The translations under genes and the position numbers were made by a program. From positions 124,001-188,000 of the forward strand of contig JARLGW010000010.1 of NCBI GenBank assembly GCA_031292565.1: a stretch of DNA of 64,000 bases, read 5' to 3'. This DNA is from Paludibacteraceae bacterium. GTDB taxonomy: Bacteria > Bacteroidota > Bacteroidia > Bacteroidales > Paludibacteraceae. Position 1 is the stretch's first letter; the number at the start of each line of letters is the position of its first letter. The notes under the pieces were generated by a model. That model worked only from the letters and a program-made list of their open reading frames with translations. It was not told the DNA's origin and made no database searches. This document shows, piece after piece, positions 18,766-26,761 of this stretch.

Positions 18766-20556
18766 ATGGCCGATTCACCAACAATTAAAGGAGATGGAAC
18801 TGTAAAAATCACTATTTATAGTGAGGGAACAGCCATTGATGAAAACTTTAGGGTACTCTCGATTTTTATTTCAAAAAAAGTAAATCGAATTCCTTATGCC
18901 AAGATTGTTTTCATTGACGGAGACATGCCCGAAGGAGATTTTCCGTTAAGCAATCAAGACGTCTTTGCTCCAGGAAAAGAGATAAAGATTGATGCCGGAT
19001 ACGGTCAGGATCAGCAAACCATTTTCGAAGGAATAGTAGTAAAACATGGCATCTCCATCAACGGGCGTAATTCATCACGCCTGGTTATTGAGCTGAAAGA
19101 TAAAGTTGCAAAAATGACCGTGGGAAGAAAAAATGCCACTTTCGTAAAATTAAAAGACAGTGATGTTATCACCCAGCTCATAGGCAATTACAGTGGATTG
19201 ACCGCCGATGTGGATGCAACAAATACCACCAACAAGCAGTTGGTACAATACTACGCCACCGACTGGGATTTTTTGATGACAAGAGCCGAGATAAATGGGT
19301 TAATAACAATTGTTGATAACGGTAAAATATCAGTGAAAAAACCCGCCACGGGAGATGCCGCGGTACTAACAGTATCCTATGGCATAGACCTTATGGACTT
19401 TCAGGCTGACGTTAATGCCGCCACACAATTAACCGCGGCCAAAAGTACAGGGTGGAGCATCTCCGAACAGAAAATAACCGAACAGACTGGTACCGCCCCC
19501 AGCCTTAATAAACAAGGCGATTTAACCGCAGACACATTAGCCGCGGTAATAGGGTTGGATAGCTATCAATTACAAAGCGGGGTGCCGATGGAAGATACAA
19601 GCCTCAAATCGTGGGCTGATGCCTGCTTACTGAAAGCCGGGCTCTCAATGATTCGGGGAACAATGAAATTTCAGGGAAATGCAAAGGCAAAACCCGGTGC
19701 AATAATTGAAATAGCACGACTAGGAAACCATTTTAACGGAAACGTCTTTGTAAGCTCCGTTCATCATGTTATTGAAGATGGAAATTGGGTATCCGAAGTT
19801 CATTTCGGACTGTCCGACGAATGGTTTACCGAAAATAAAAATAGTATATCCCCACCCGCTGCCGGGCTGATACCCCCTGTTGAAGGCCTACAAATCGGAA
19901 TCGTTGAAAAATTGGATGGTGACCCGGATGGCGAACTACGAATTCAAATTAGATGCCCATTACTGGGAGCAAAAGCCGATGCTCTATGGGCCAGGCTGGC
20001 CAACTTCTACGGGTTAAATCAGTTTGGAGCCTTCTTTATTCCTGAAATTGGTAGTGAAGTAATATTAGGTTTTTTCAACAACGACCCACAATTTCCGGTA
20101 ATACTAGGAAGCCTTTACAGCAGCAAAAACAAAGCTCCATATGAAATTACCGCCGATAACTACACCAAAGCAATCGTTACAAAAAGCAAATTAAAACTAG
20201 AGTTTAACGACGAGAAAAAAATTACCACCCTTGAAACTCCGGGAGGAAATAAAATAATAATTAGCGACGATGGTAAATCCATTTTACTAAGCGACCAAAA
20301 CAAAAACAAAGTAGAACTAAACGCCGACGGCATTGTGCTGGATAGCCCGAAAGACATTAAAATAACATCGAAGGCTAAAATCACACTAAGCGGAACCGGA
20401 GGTATTGAGTTAACATCAAATGCAGACGTGAAAATATCAGGGATGAATATAAACGAAACCGCCAATGCAAGTTATGCCGCTAAAGGCTCGGCCAGTGCCG
20501 AAGTTTCAGCCTCCGGTACAACCACCATTAAAGGCGCCATGGTAATGATAAACTAA
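18766..20556 (+). CDS. spike protein, VgrG-like (Afp8)
   Basis: 596 residues. It has an N-terminal gp27-like part (ILSIFISKKVNRIPYAKIVF region, FEGIVVKHGISINGRNSS, QYYATDWDFLMTRAEINGLI) and a gp5-type OB fold around residues 375-450 (GEVEKLDG-like GIVEKLDGDPDGELRIQIRC, FFIPEIGSEVILGFFNNDPQ). A repetitive beta-helical needle follows (ITTLETPGGNKIIISDDGKS, ILLSDQNKNKVELNADGIVL) to the C-terminus. This is the trimeric membrane-piercing spike, and it is directly followed by the PAAR tip gene. Confidence 0.93.
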   Translation: MADSPTIKGDGTVKITIYSEGTAIDENFRVLSIFISKKVNRIPYAKIVFIDGDMPEGDFPLSNQDVFAPGKEIKIDAGYGQDQQTIFEGIVVKHGISINGRNSSRLVIELKDKVAKMTVGRKNATFVKLKDSDVITQLIGNYSGLTADVDATNTTNKQLVQYYATDWDFLMTRAEINGLITIVDNGKISVKKPATGDAAVLTVSYGIDLMDFQADVNAATQLTAAKSTGWSISEQKITEQTGTAPSLNKQGDLTADTLAAVIGLDSYQLQSGVPMEDTSLKSWADACLLKAGLSMIRGTMKFQGNAKAKPGAIIEIARLGNHFNGNVFVSSVHHVIEDGNWVSEVHFGLSDEWFTENKNSISPPAAGLIPPVEGLQIGIVEKLDGDPDGELRIQIRCPLLGAKADALWARLANFYGLNQFGAFFIPEIGSEVILGFFNNDPQFPVILGSLYSSKNKAPYEITADNYTKAIVTKSKLKLEFNDEKKITTLETPGGNKIIISDDGKSILLSDQNKNKVELNADGIVLDSPKDIKITSKAKITLSGTGGIELTSNADVKISGMNINETANASYAAKGSASAEVSASGTTTIKGAMVMIN

Positions 20557-20570
20557 AAAACAAAAATGAT

Positions 20571-20876
20571 ATGGGACAACCAGCAGCAAGACTTACCGAC
20601 ATGCACACCTGCCCGATGCAAACACCGGCATTCCCCGCCCCAATCCCACACGTGGGTGGCCCCGTGGTAGGGCCGGGAAAACCCACCGTGTTAATCGGCA
20701 AAATGCCGGCCGCCGTGGTAGGCGACTCCTGCGTGTGCGTGGGGCCGCCGGACTCTATAATTAAAGGCTCATCCACGGTGATGATAGGCGGAATGCCGGC
20801 CGCGAGAATGGGCGACAGTACGGCTCACGGAGGCTCAATCGTATTAGGATGTATGACAGTACTAATAGGAGGATAA
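20571..20876 (+). CDS. PAAR spike-tip protein (Afp10-like)
   Basis: 101 residues, made essentially of the PAAR domain: MGQPAARLTDMHTCPMQTPA, IPHVGGPVVGPGKPTVLIGK, MPAAVVGDSCVCVGPPDSII and MPAARMGDSTAHGGSIVLGC. His and Cys residues suited to Zn binding at the tip are present. PAAR proteins sharpen the end of the VgrG-type spike. No C-terminal toxin extension is fused here. Confidence 0.95.
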   Translation: MGQPAARLTDMHTCPMQTPAFPAPIPHVGGPVVGPGKPTVLIGKMPAAVVGDSCVCVGPPDSIIKGSSTVMIGGMPAARMGDSTAHGGSIVLGCMTVLIGG

Positions 20877-20885
20877 TAGTTGAGT

Positions 20886-21302
20886 ATGGCAGACGATAAA
20901 TCTTTTTTAGGCAATGGATGGGCTTTCCCTCCCGAATTTATTAGGGCAACAGGCGAAACCAAAATTGTATCGGAGGAGGAAGACATAAAGGAAAGTCTTT
21001 ACATCCTTTTATCTACCTCGCCGGGCGAACGGGTCATGTACCCGGAGTATGGTTGTGGTCTCAAATCGTTGGTGTTTAGTGCCATTTCGGAAAGCTTGAT
21101 AACCATCTTGAAAGATATGGTATCAAAGTCCATTCTATTTTTCGAGCCACGAATCACGGTAAATTCTATTGAGGTAAATACAACGCAGGTTAACGAGGGC
21201 ATCTTGCAAATAAATATACTCTATGCCATTAGGATGACCAATACCCGGAGCAACCTGGTTTACCCTTATTATTTTATTGAAGGAACCAACGTTAAACAAT
21301 AA
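20886..21302 (+). CDS. gp25-like baseplate wedge protein (Afp9-like)
   Basis: 138 residues from the ATG at 20886; a TTG six bases upstream is in frame but unnecessary. Hallmarks are SLYILLSTSPGERVMYPEYG (residues about 38-57), CGLKSLVFSAISESLITILK and RITVNSIEVNTT, matching T4 gp25/Afp9. gp25 proteins connect the baseplate to the first sheath ring. It is closely spaced with PAAR (upstream) and Afp11-like (downstream, 11 bp). Confidence 0.95.
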   Translation: MADDKSFLGNGWAFPPEFIRATGETKIVSEEEDIKESLYILLSTSPGERVMYPEYGCGLKSLVFSAISESLITILKDMVSKSILFFEPRITVNSIEVNTTQVNEGILQINILYAIRMTNTRSNLVYPYYFIEGTNVKQ

Positions 21303-21313
21303 TAAACAGATAG

Positions 21314-24300
21314 ATGGATATTAACGACGGCATAAATCAGCACGAAAGAAGCAGCTTTCTGGTTCAGGACGATTTCTTGAAAATCGATGAATTGTCGTTT
21401 CACGAACTCGTTTGTTATGCCCGTGATTTTGCGAAAAAAATCAACTACTTCAACCTGCAAAACCAGCAGGAGGGCAATTGGGATGCGTTATTATCCACCG
21501 ATGAAATTGTGGTGATTGCTGAAATATTAGCCCTAAATATCAGCGAAATTGAAAAAGAATTTATTGATACCATCAAACCTAATTTTAATACATTAAAAGA
21601 ATATTCCATTCGCAAATCAAATACGATTTTCAAATTAGTTCAGCTCGTCGATTCCTGGTACAAACGATTTAAAGTAATTGATAACTTTCAAATTGATGGC
21701 CTGTTCAAAATCACGGATGAACTAATCCGCACCAAATTAACCGATGAATTTCATAACCTGCTGGAAATACTTCAACATCAAAACATCCTCGACTTTACGA
21801 ATATAGACTCGTTAAGTAGTATTTGGAGGCTAGACCTGATTAAAGAAAGTAGTACCCTGCCGGATGAAAAGCACATAACCAATCAATTCAGTACAACATT
21901 TTATGCTTTTTTCAATACCATAAATTATTTAAAACAAATTAGCCCCGACTATTTAGCTAAGTCGCTCAGAAATCAATCGCATGCACCCCATCTAAGTCTC
22001 TTTTTCACCTTCCTGAAATTATATTCCAATATCAGGCAGGAAACAAACGCTTTTCCTCAAAAATATTTTCGTTTCTATTACGATGAAATTCTTAAAATTG
22101 AGCCTAAAAAATATTATCCAGATAGCACCTTTTTGCTTTTCTCGTTGAAAGAAGGATTTGACAATTTCCTTATCCCACGAGGCACCCGCTTTTTAGCAGG
22201 CAAGGACGACACCAACAAAAACCTGTATTATTCGGCAGATTGCGACACGGTAATCAACAAAGCAAAAATTGGCCGGATACATACCTTTTACCAGGAAAAC
22301 AACAAGTTAATTTATCCCGAATGCGATTGCACCGGACTGTTTGTAGATGAAATTCCCTGCTCGGCAATTGAAGATTTCAAACCCGGCAGCACCAACAATT
22401 GGCCACTCTTTGGTGGAGTAACAAGCCCCGGTAAAAAAAATGCAGATCTGGGATTTATCATCAGCGATAATAACCTGTTGCTACTAGAAGGCAAACGCAA
22501 TGTAACGGTAAATATTTCTTTCACCGAAAAAAGCTGTGCAGAATTCAAATCCAAGTTAGATAAATTGAATGAAAATAGCCAACAGGAGGAAATACTCATA
22601 AACCTGTTTTCAAATATCTTTTCAATATACGCCACCACCGACGGCGGTTGGTTTAAAATTAACAGCTATAATTTCAAATGCTCCTTAGCAAACAATTCAT
22701 CGGAATCAGATTCATTTCAATTTAATATTCAATTCAATTTGGCAGTAGCCGATCCTGCCATCTCCGGTTACAACAGCGATATTCATGGCTACGATTTAGC
22801 CGATGGCATCCCGGCGTTGAAATTCATAATCAACAACGAATCCTATCTGTTCCCCTACACGCTAATCAGAGATCTTGAATTGGAAAAAATCGAAACGTCA
22901 GTTCGGGCTAATGGCTTGAATAACATATTAATATACAATGAACTAGGTAAAATAGACACCACCAAGTCCTTTTTTCCGTTCGGTGTAATTCCACAAATAA
23001 ACTCTTCCTTTATTTTAGGAAATTACGAACTGTCTCGAAAAAAAATATCCAAGCTAGACATTCTAATCAAGTGGAACAATTTGCCTGACAATGAAAACGG
23101 CCTACAGGATTATTTTTCGGATTACAACGAAAACATCAGTAAATCAGATTATAAATGCAACATAACATGGCTGAATAACGGCTACTGGGTGCCAAAAGAA
23201 AAAGCGATGCAGCAACAAGTAAACCTATTCACAGCCAATTCGTTGCACAACAATGAACCCAAAGAAAAACTAATCCCGGTTTCAGCATTCAGCAACATCA
23301 ACACCCTTTATTTTCAGGTGGATAAACGAAAGGCAGGGATAACCGATTTTGATTACAATAAAAATACACTAGGCGGATTTGTGAAAATCAGTTTAAGTAA
23401 CCCTCCATTCGCATTTGGCTACAATAAATATCCCGAATGCATCATTAAAATTACCAAAGAAAATGCCAAACGGAAAGTGCCCAAGCCATTACCCAATGCA
23501 CCACTGTCCCCCATGGCCGAAGGGTTAACCTTAAACTACGCATCAACATCCGTAATAGAATTTTCGGACAAAAAGAAACCGGACAAAGAGCCTACAAAAC
23601 AATTCTATCACATACATCCCTGGGGATACCAGGAAATACAGCAAAGCTCTATCACGGAAAAGATAAAACTGGCGCCCTGCTACACCCAGCACGGCAACCT
23701 GCTTATAGGCATGCAGGATGCCCAACCCAACATGACCGTTTCTATATTCTTCAACCTGCTGAACGACTCGGTTTTTGAGGAAAACGATAAACTGCCTGAA
23801 ATCAGTTGGGAATATTTAGCCTCCAACCAATGGACTCCCTTGCCCAAGCTTAACTTACTATCCGATTCCACCACTAATTTTCTGAAATCGGGCATCATCA
23901 CGATGTTGCTTCCGGCAGATATTAACAAGGAAAACACCCTGTTGAGTAACGAATACCACTGGCTCAAAATCTCCGCCGAAGGCCATCTGGCGTCCATCTG
24001 CAATGTGATAAACATTAGCACCCAAGCCATTAAAGTTACCTGGCAGAATGACGGCAACTCCTTGTCGCACCTCGGCAAACCATTACCATTGGGCACCATC
24101 GCCAAATCCGAAATAGCATTGCTCGGAATAAAAACCATTTTACAACCTGTAAATTCCTTCGGTGGCAAACCGCTGGAAAATACCGAGCATGGCAAAATAA
24201 GGATGGGCGAACGGCTGATACATAAAAACAGGGCGGTAACCACCTGGGATTATGAAAGATTAATTCTGGAAAACTTCCCCAACATATACAAGGTAAAATG

Positions 24301-24973
24301 CTTCCCACACATGAGTTCGGACGAGCCATGCAGCCCCGGTAACATTCTAATTGCGGTGATTTGCAAAATAGAAAAAGACAATCTTCGGATTGACTACGAA
24401 CCCATGGTAAACCAACTAACCTTGCATAAAATCAAAGCCCTTGTGAGTGGCATGGCTTCGCCGTTTGCGAACATAGAGGTGCGGAACCCGTGTTTTGAAC
24501 GGCTACAAGTGCGGTGCGCCGTTAAATTCAAAAAAGGACTGGATGCCGGTTATTTTATCAACAAACTGAATGAGGCTATTATCGATTACTTAACCCCCTG
24601 GCAAACAAATGGAGGAAACGAACCCGGCTTTGGCAAAGTAATTAAATGTTCGGACGTGTTATCATTTATCCAAAGCCTTGACTTTGTAGATTATGCCACC
24701 GATTTCTCCATGCTACAGGTTTCGCGCGACACCCATCGGAAATATCACATAAAAGATACAGGCAAATACACACGCATTGAATATAATGAGGACTCGGAAG
24801 AGGATACCGAAACGGACATCGACCGGAAAATATTAAAACCAACACACCCTTGGGGCATTTTAATATCCGCGGAAAAGCATGCCATCGAAATTATGAATGA
24901 AAAAAAAGAAATAGAACCCGAAAAAACCGGCATTGCCGAATTAGGTATAGGCGAAACATTTATTATTAAGTAA
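21314..24973 (+). CDS. large baseplate protein (Afp11-like, gp6/baseplate J type)
   Basis: 1219 residues. The long N-terminal half has no clear small motifs. The C-terminal third carries the baseplate J-like region: GKIRMGERLIHKNRAVTTWD, YERLILENFPNIYKVKCFPH (about residues 960-1005), NIEVRNPCFERLQVRCAVKF, and a CSDVLSFIQSLDFVDYATDF segment near the end. This order is typical of Afp11. The protein forms, with the Afp12-like product, the baseplate wedge ring. The Afp12 partner is displaced about 1.8 kb downstream by two inserted genes. Confidence 0.9.
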   Translation: MDINDGINQHERSSFLVQDDFLKIDELSFHELVCYARDFAKKINYFNLQNQQEGNWDALLSTDEIVVIAEILALNISEIEKEFIDTIKPNFNTLKEYSIRKSNTIFKLVQLVDSWYKRFKVIDNFQIDGLFKITDELIRTKLTDEFHNLLEILQHQNILDFTNIDSLSSIWRLDLIKESSTLPDEKHITNQFSTTFYAFFNTINYLKQISPDYLAKSLRNQSHAPHLSLFFTFLKLYSNIRQETNAFPQKYFRFYYDEILKIEPKKYYPDSTFLLFSLKEGFDNFLIPRGTRFLAGKDDTNKNLYYSADCDTVINKAKIGRIHTFYQENNKLIYPECDCTGLFVDEIPCSAIEDFKPGSTNNWPLFGGVTSPGKKNADLGFIISDNNLLLLEGKRNVTVNISFTEKSCAEFKSKLDKLNENSQQEEILINLFSNIFSIYATTDGGWFKINSYNFKCSLANNSSESDSFQFNIQFNLAVADPAISGYNSDIHGYDLADGIPALKFIINNESYLFPYTLIRDLELEKIETSVRANGLNNILIYNELGKIDTTKSFFPFGVIPQINSSFILGNYELSRKKISKLDILIKWNNLPDNENGLQDYFSDYNENISKSDYKCNITWLNNGYWVPKEKAMQQQVNLFTANSLHNNEPKEKLIPVSAFSNINTLYFQVDKRKAGITDFDYNKNTLGGFVKISLSNPPFAFGYNKYPECIIKITKENAKRKVPKPLPNAPLSPMAEGLTLNYASTSVIEFSDKKKPDKEPTKQFYHIHPWGYQEIQQSSITEKIKLAPCYTQHGNLLIGMQDAQPNMTVSIFFNLLNDSVFEENDKLPEISWEYLASNQWTPLPKLNLLSDSTTNFLKSGIITMLLPADINKENTLLSNEYHWLKISAEGHLASICNVINISTQAIKVTWQNDGNSLSHLGKPLPLGTIAKSEIALLGIKTILQPVNSFGGKPLENTEHGKIRMGERLIHKNRAVTTWDYERLILENFPNIYKVKCFPHMSSDEPCSPGNILIAVICKIEKDNLRIDYEPMVNQLTLHKIKALVSGMASPFANIEVRNPCFERLQVRCAVKFKKGLDAGYFINKLNEAIIDYLTPWQTNGGNEPGFGKVIKCSDVLSFIQSLDFVDYATDFSMLQVSRDTHRKYHIKDTGKYTRIEYNEDSEEDTETDIDRKILKPTHPWGILISAEKHAIEIMNEKKEIEPEKTGIAELGIGETFIIK

Positions 24974-25030
24974 TAAATATCCGTTAGGGAAACAACTAAG
25001 TAAAATATTGAATAATATACAGGCAACATT

Positions 25031-25777
25031 ATGGCAAAAAGGAACAGGAAGACCTTAAAAAACTTTTTTCAAAAAGGGCAAATGCCATCCGAAGAGCATT
25101 TCTCGGACTTAATTGACTCGATGGTAAACCTCGTGGACGAAGGTTTTTCAAAGTCGATCAAGGACGGGTTGGAAATTTCTTCCGTGGGCGATTCTACCAA
25201 GTTAATCAGTTTCTATAAAACCAACGAAGATGAAAATTCCATTTGGGCCATAGAAACCGAAAAGGAAAGCAACAACCTGGCCTTTAGCAATGAGAAGAAG
25301 GAAAAAGTACTTTCGCTGAACGAAGAAGGCCGCGTAGGGATAGGTACCAATCACCCGGAAAACACATTGGATGTAAACGGGATAATCTCCTCCCAAGGCA
25401 GAATAGGCACCTACAAAACGGGGCTGGTACCTGCCAATGGCAAATGGCATCCCATTGTTACCGAGCTAGACGGCTGCCATGCCTTCGAGGTGATGGCTGG
25501 GGTGGGGAAAAAGAAATCGGGCAAATACGCCTTGATGCACGCCCACGCCCTAAACACCTTCAACTCCGAAAGCCGCATTTATTACCATCAGGCCTTTTTC
25601 CGCATCCTGTACAACAGAATAAAGCTGCGGTGGACAGGCAGCATGCACAATTACTCGCTGGAAATGAAAACCCGATCCAATTACGGCGAAAACATATCCG
25701 TCAATTACTCCATCGGCAACCTGTGGTTCGACCCCTTTATGGATCAATGTTCTAACCCGAATGATATGAGTAAATAA
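25031..25777 (+). CDS. eCIS-encoded fibre/receptor-binding candidate
   Basis: 248 residues. It starts MAKRNRKTLKNFFQKGQMPS, followed by EEHFSDLIDSMVNLVDEGFS, an N-terminal attachment-like helix region. A beta-rich middle contains GRVGIGTNHPENTLDVNGII (about residues 99-118), a motif common in phage and Bacteroidota fibre proteins and also seen (VGIGTTNP) in the S74 protein at 1941-4931. The C-terminal domain (HPIVTELDGCHAFEVMAGVG, IYYHQAFFRILYNRIKLRWT) may be the binding head. It sits where other eCIS encode Afp13-like fibres, but is much shorter. Confidence 0.65.
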   Translation: MAKRNRKTLKNFFQKGQMPSEEHFSDLIDSMVNLVDEGFSKSIKDGLEISSVGDSTKLISFYKTNEDENSIWAIETEKESNNLAFSNEKKEKVLSLNEEGRVGIGTNHPENTLDVNGIISSQGRIGTYKTGLVPANGKWHPIVTELDGCHAFEVMAGVGKKKSGKYALMHAHALNTFNSESRIYYHQAFFRILYNRIKLRWTGSMHNYSLEMKTRSNYGENISVNYSIGNLWFDPFMDQCSNPNDMSK

Positions 25778-25797
25778 CCATTTAAAACTTTTGGATT

Positions 25798-26742
25798 ATG
25801 CATACACGAATGGAAAAACCGAAAGAAAATCAAAGCCGGGCAGTTGCTAATTCTGTTGGACAGAAGAAAAGTAGCGGAAACGGTGTTGGATTTGTGAATA
25901 AACAAGAAAATGCCTTACAGAGACAAACAGTAATTGATGGTATTCCTAACTATTACAAATACAATCAAAACACACTTCAGGAAACCGCAGGGGAAAAAGC
26001 ATGGGCTTATCTAGATCCGAACAATCCAGTTAATGGCTCTGAACCAGGCAATTCTGAACTATATGGTTCGATGAATGATCTAAAAAAACAGGGTTATAAT
26101 TCGATGATCAAAGGACATTTAATTAATAGTCAGCTTGGAGGCCCTGGTGGATCAGAAAATTTGTTTCCTATAACTACACAAGCCAATAATCTTCACAAGT
26201 TATATGCCGAAAATAAGATTAAACAGGAAGTAACAAACCGTAATGGGACGAATAACGGTGTATATTATTCAGTTGAAGCTACCAAAACAACGCGTTCAAC
26301 CGAGTTTCCATCAGCTGCATTTACTTGTGAAGCCTATGAGTGGGATGTAAGCAAAGGAGCAAATCTAGGCGCAGTGAATACTAATAAACCTATTTTAAAA
26401 CAGTTGGATATTGAATCAAAACCAGAAAAAGGAACAACTGGATCTGGATCTGTTGTTCCTATTCTGACTGGTAAGAATGCGTTTAAGAAGAAGTTTAAAT
26501 ATAAACAAAATAAACCAATGAGTATAAATTATCCAAATAGGAAATTAGGCAAAGGTTGGGGAGAGGTTGGTAGTGGAAAAGGTCGTGGGTCTCGGAATTG
26601 GAATCATTTAGGAAAGGGTATGAAGGATGGTGCATACCTTCGTAAGCATTATTGCGTTCGTAAGGATTCACATTGCCTTCATAAGCGTCCTCATAACCTT
26701 GATAGTCCGTATTGTCGTCGTATTAACCGAAACTCCAAATAA
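25798..26742 (+). CDS. putative eCIS cargo nuclease 1 (GHL..LGGPG..NL.P motif)
   Basis: 314 residues, no signal peptide. It has a leader MHTRMEKPKENQSRAVANSV then GQKK, nearly the same as in the gene at 33973. The central domain (about residues 90-210) has MIKGHLINSQLGGPGGSENL then FPITTQANNLH, resembling the catalytic region of DNA/RNA non-specific endonucleases of the Endonuclea_NS_2 type (invariant His in GHL). The canonical DRGH is IKGH here. The basic tail (about 235-314) is rich in Gly, Lys, Cys and His (LRKHYCVRKDSHCLHKRPHN). Placement inside the baseplate operon suggests cargo loaded into the particle. Nuclease activity is inferred from motif only. Confidence 0.6.
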   Translation: MHTRMEKPKENQSRAVANSVGQKKSSGNGVGFVNKQENALQRQTVIDGIPNYYKYNQNTLQETAGEKAWAYLDPNNPVNGSEPGNSELYGSMNDLKKQGYNSMIKGHLINSQLGGPGGSENLFPITTQANNLHKLYAENKIKQEVTNRNGTNNGVYYSVEATKTTRSTEFPSAAFTCEAYEWDVSKGANLGAVNTNKPILKQLDIESKPEKGTTGSGSVVPILTGKNAFKKKFKYKQNKPMSINYPNRKLGKGWGEVGSGKGRGSRNWNHLGKGMKDGAYLRKHYCVRKDSHCLHKRPHNLDSPYCRRINRNSK

Positions 26743-26761
26743 AATTCTATTTAATAAAACA

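Noticed and set aside
26627-26761. Upstream in-frame start for the Afp12-like gene giving a hydrophobic leader
   Set aside because: It lies inside the coding end of the nuclease gene and would add a membrane segment to a soluble baseplate protein.
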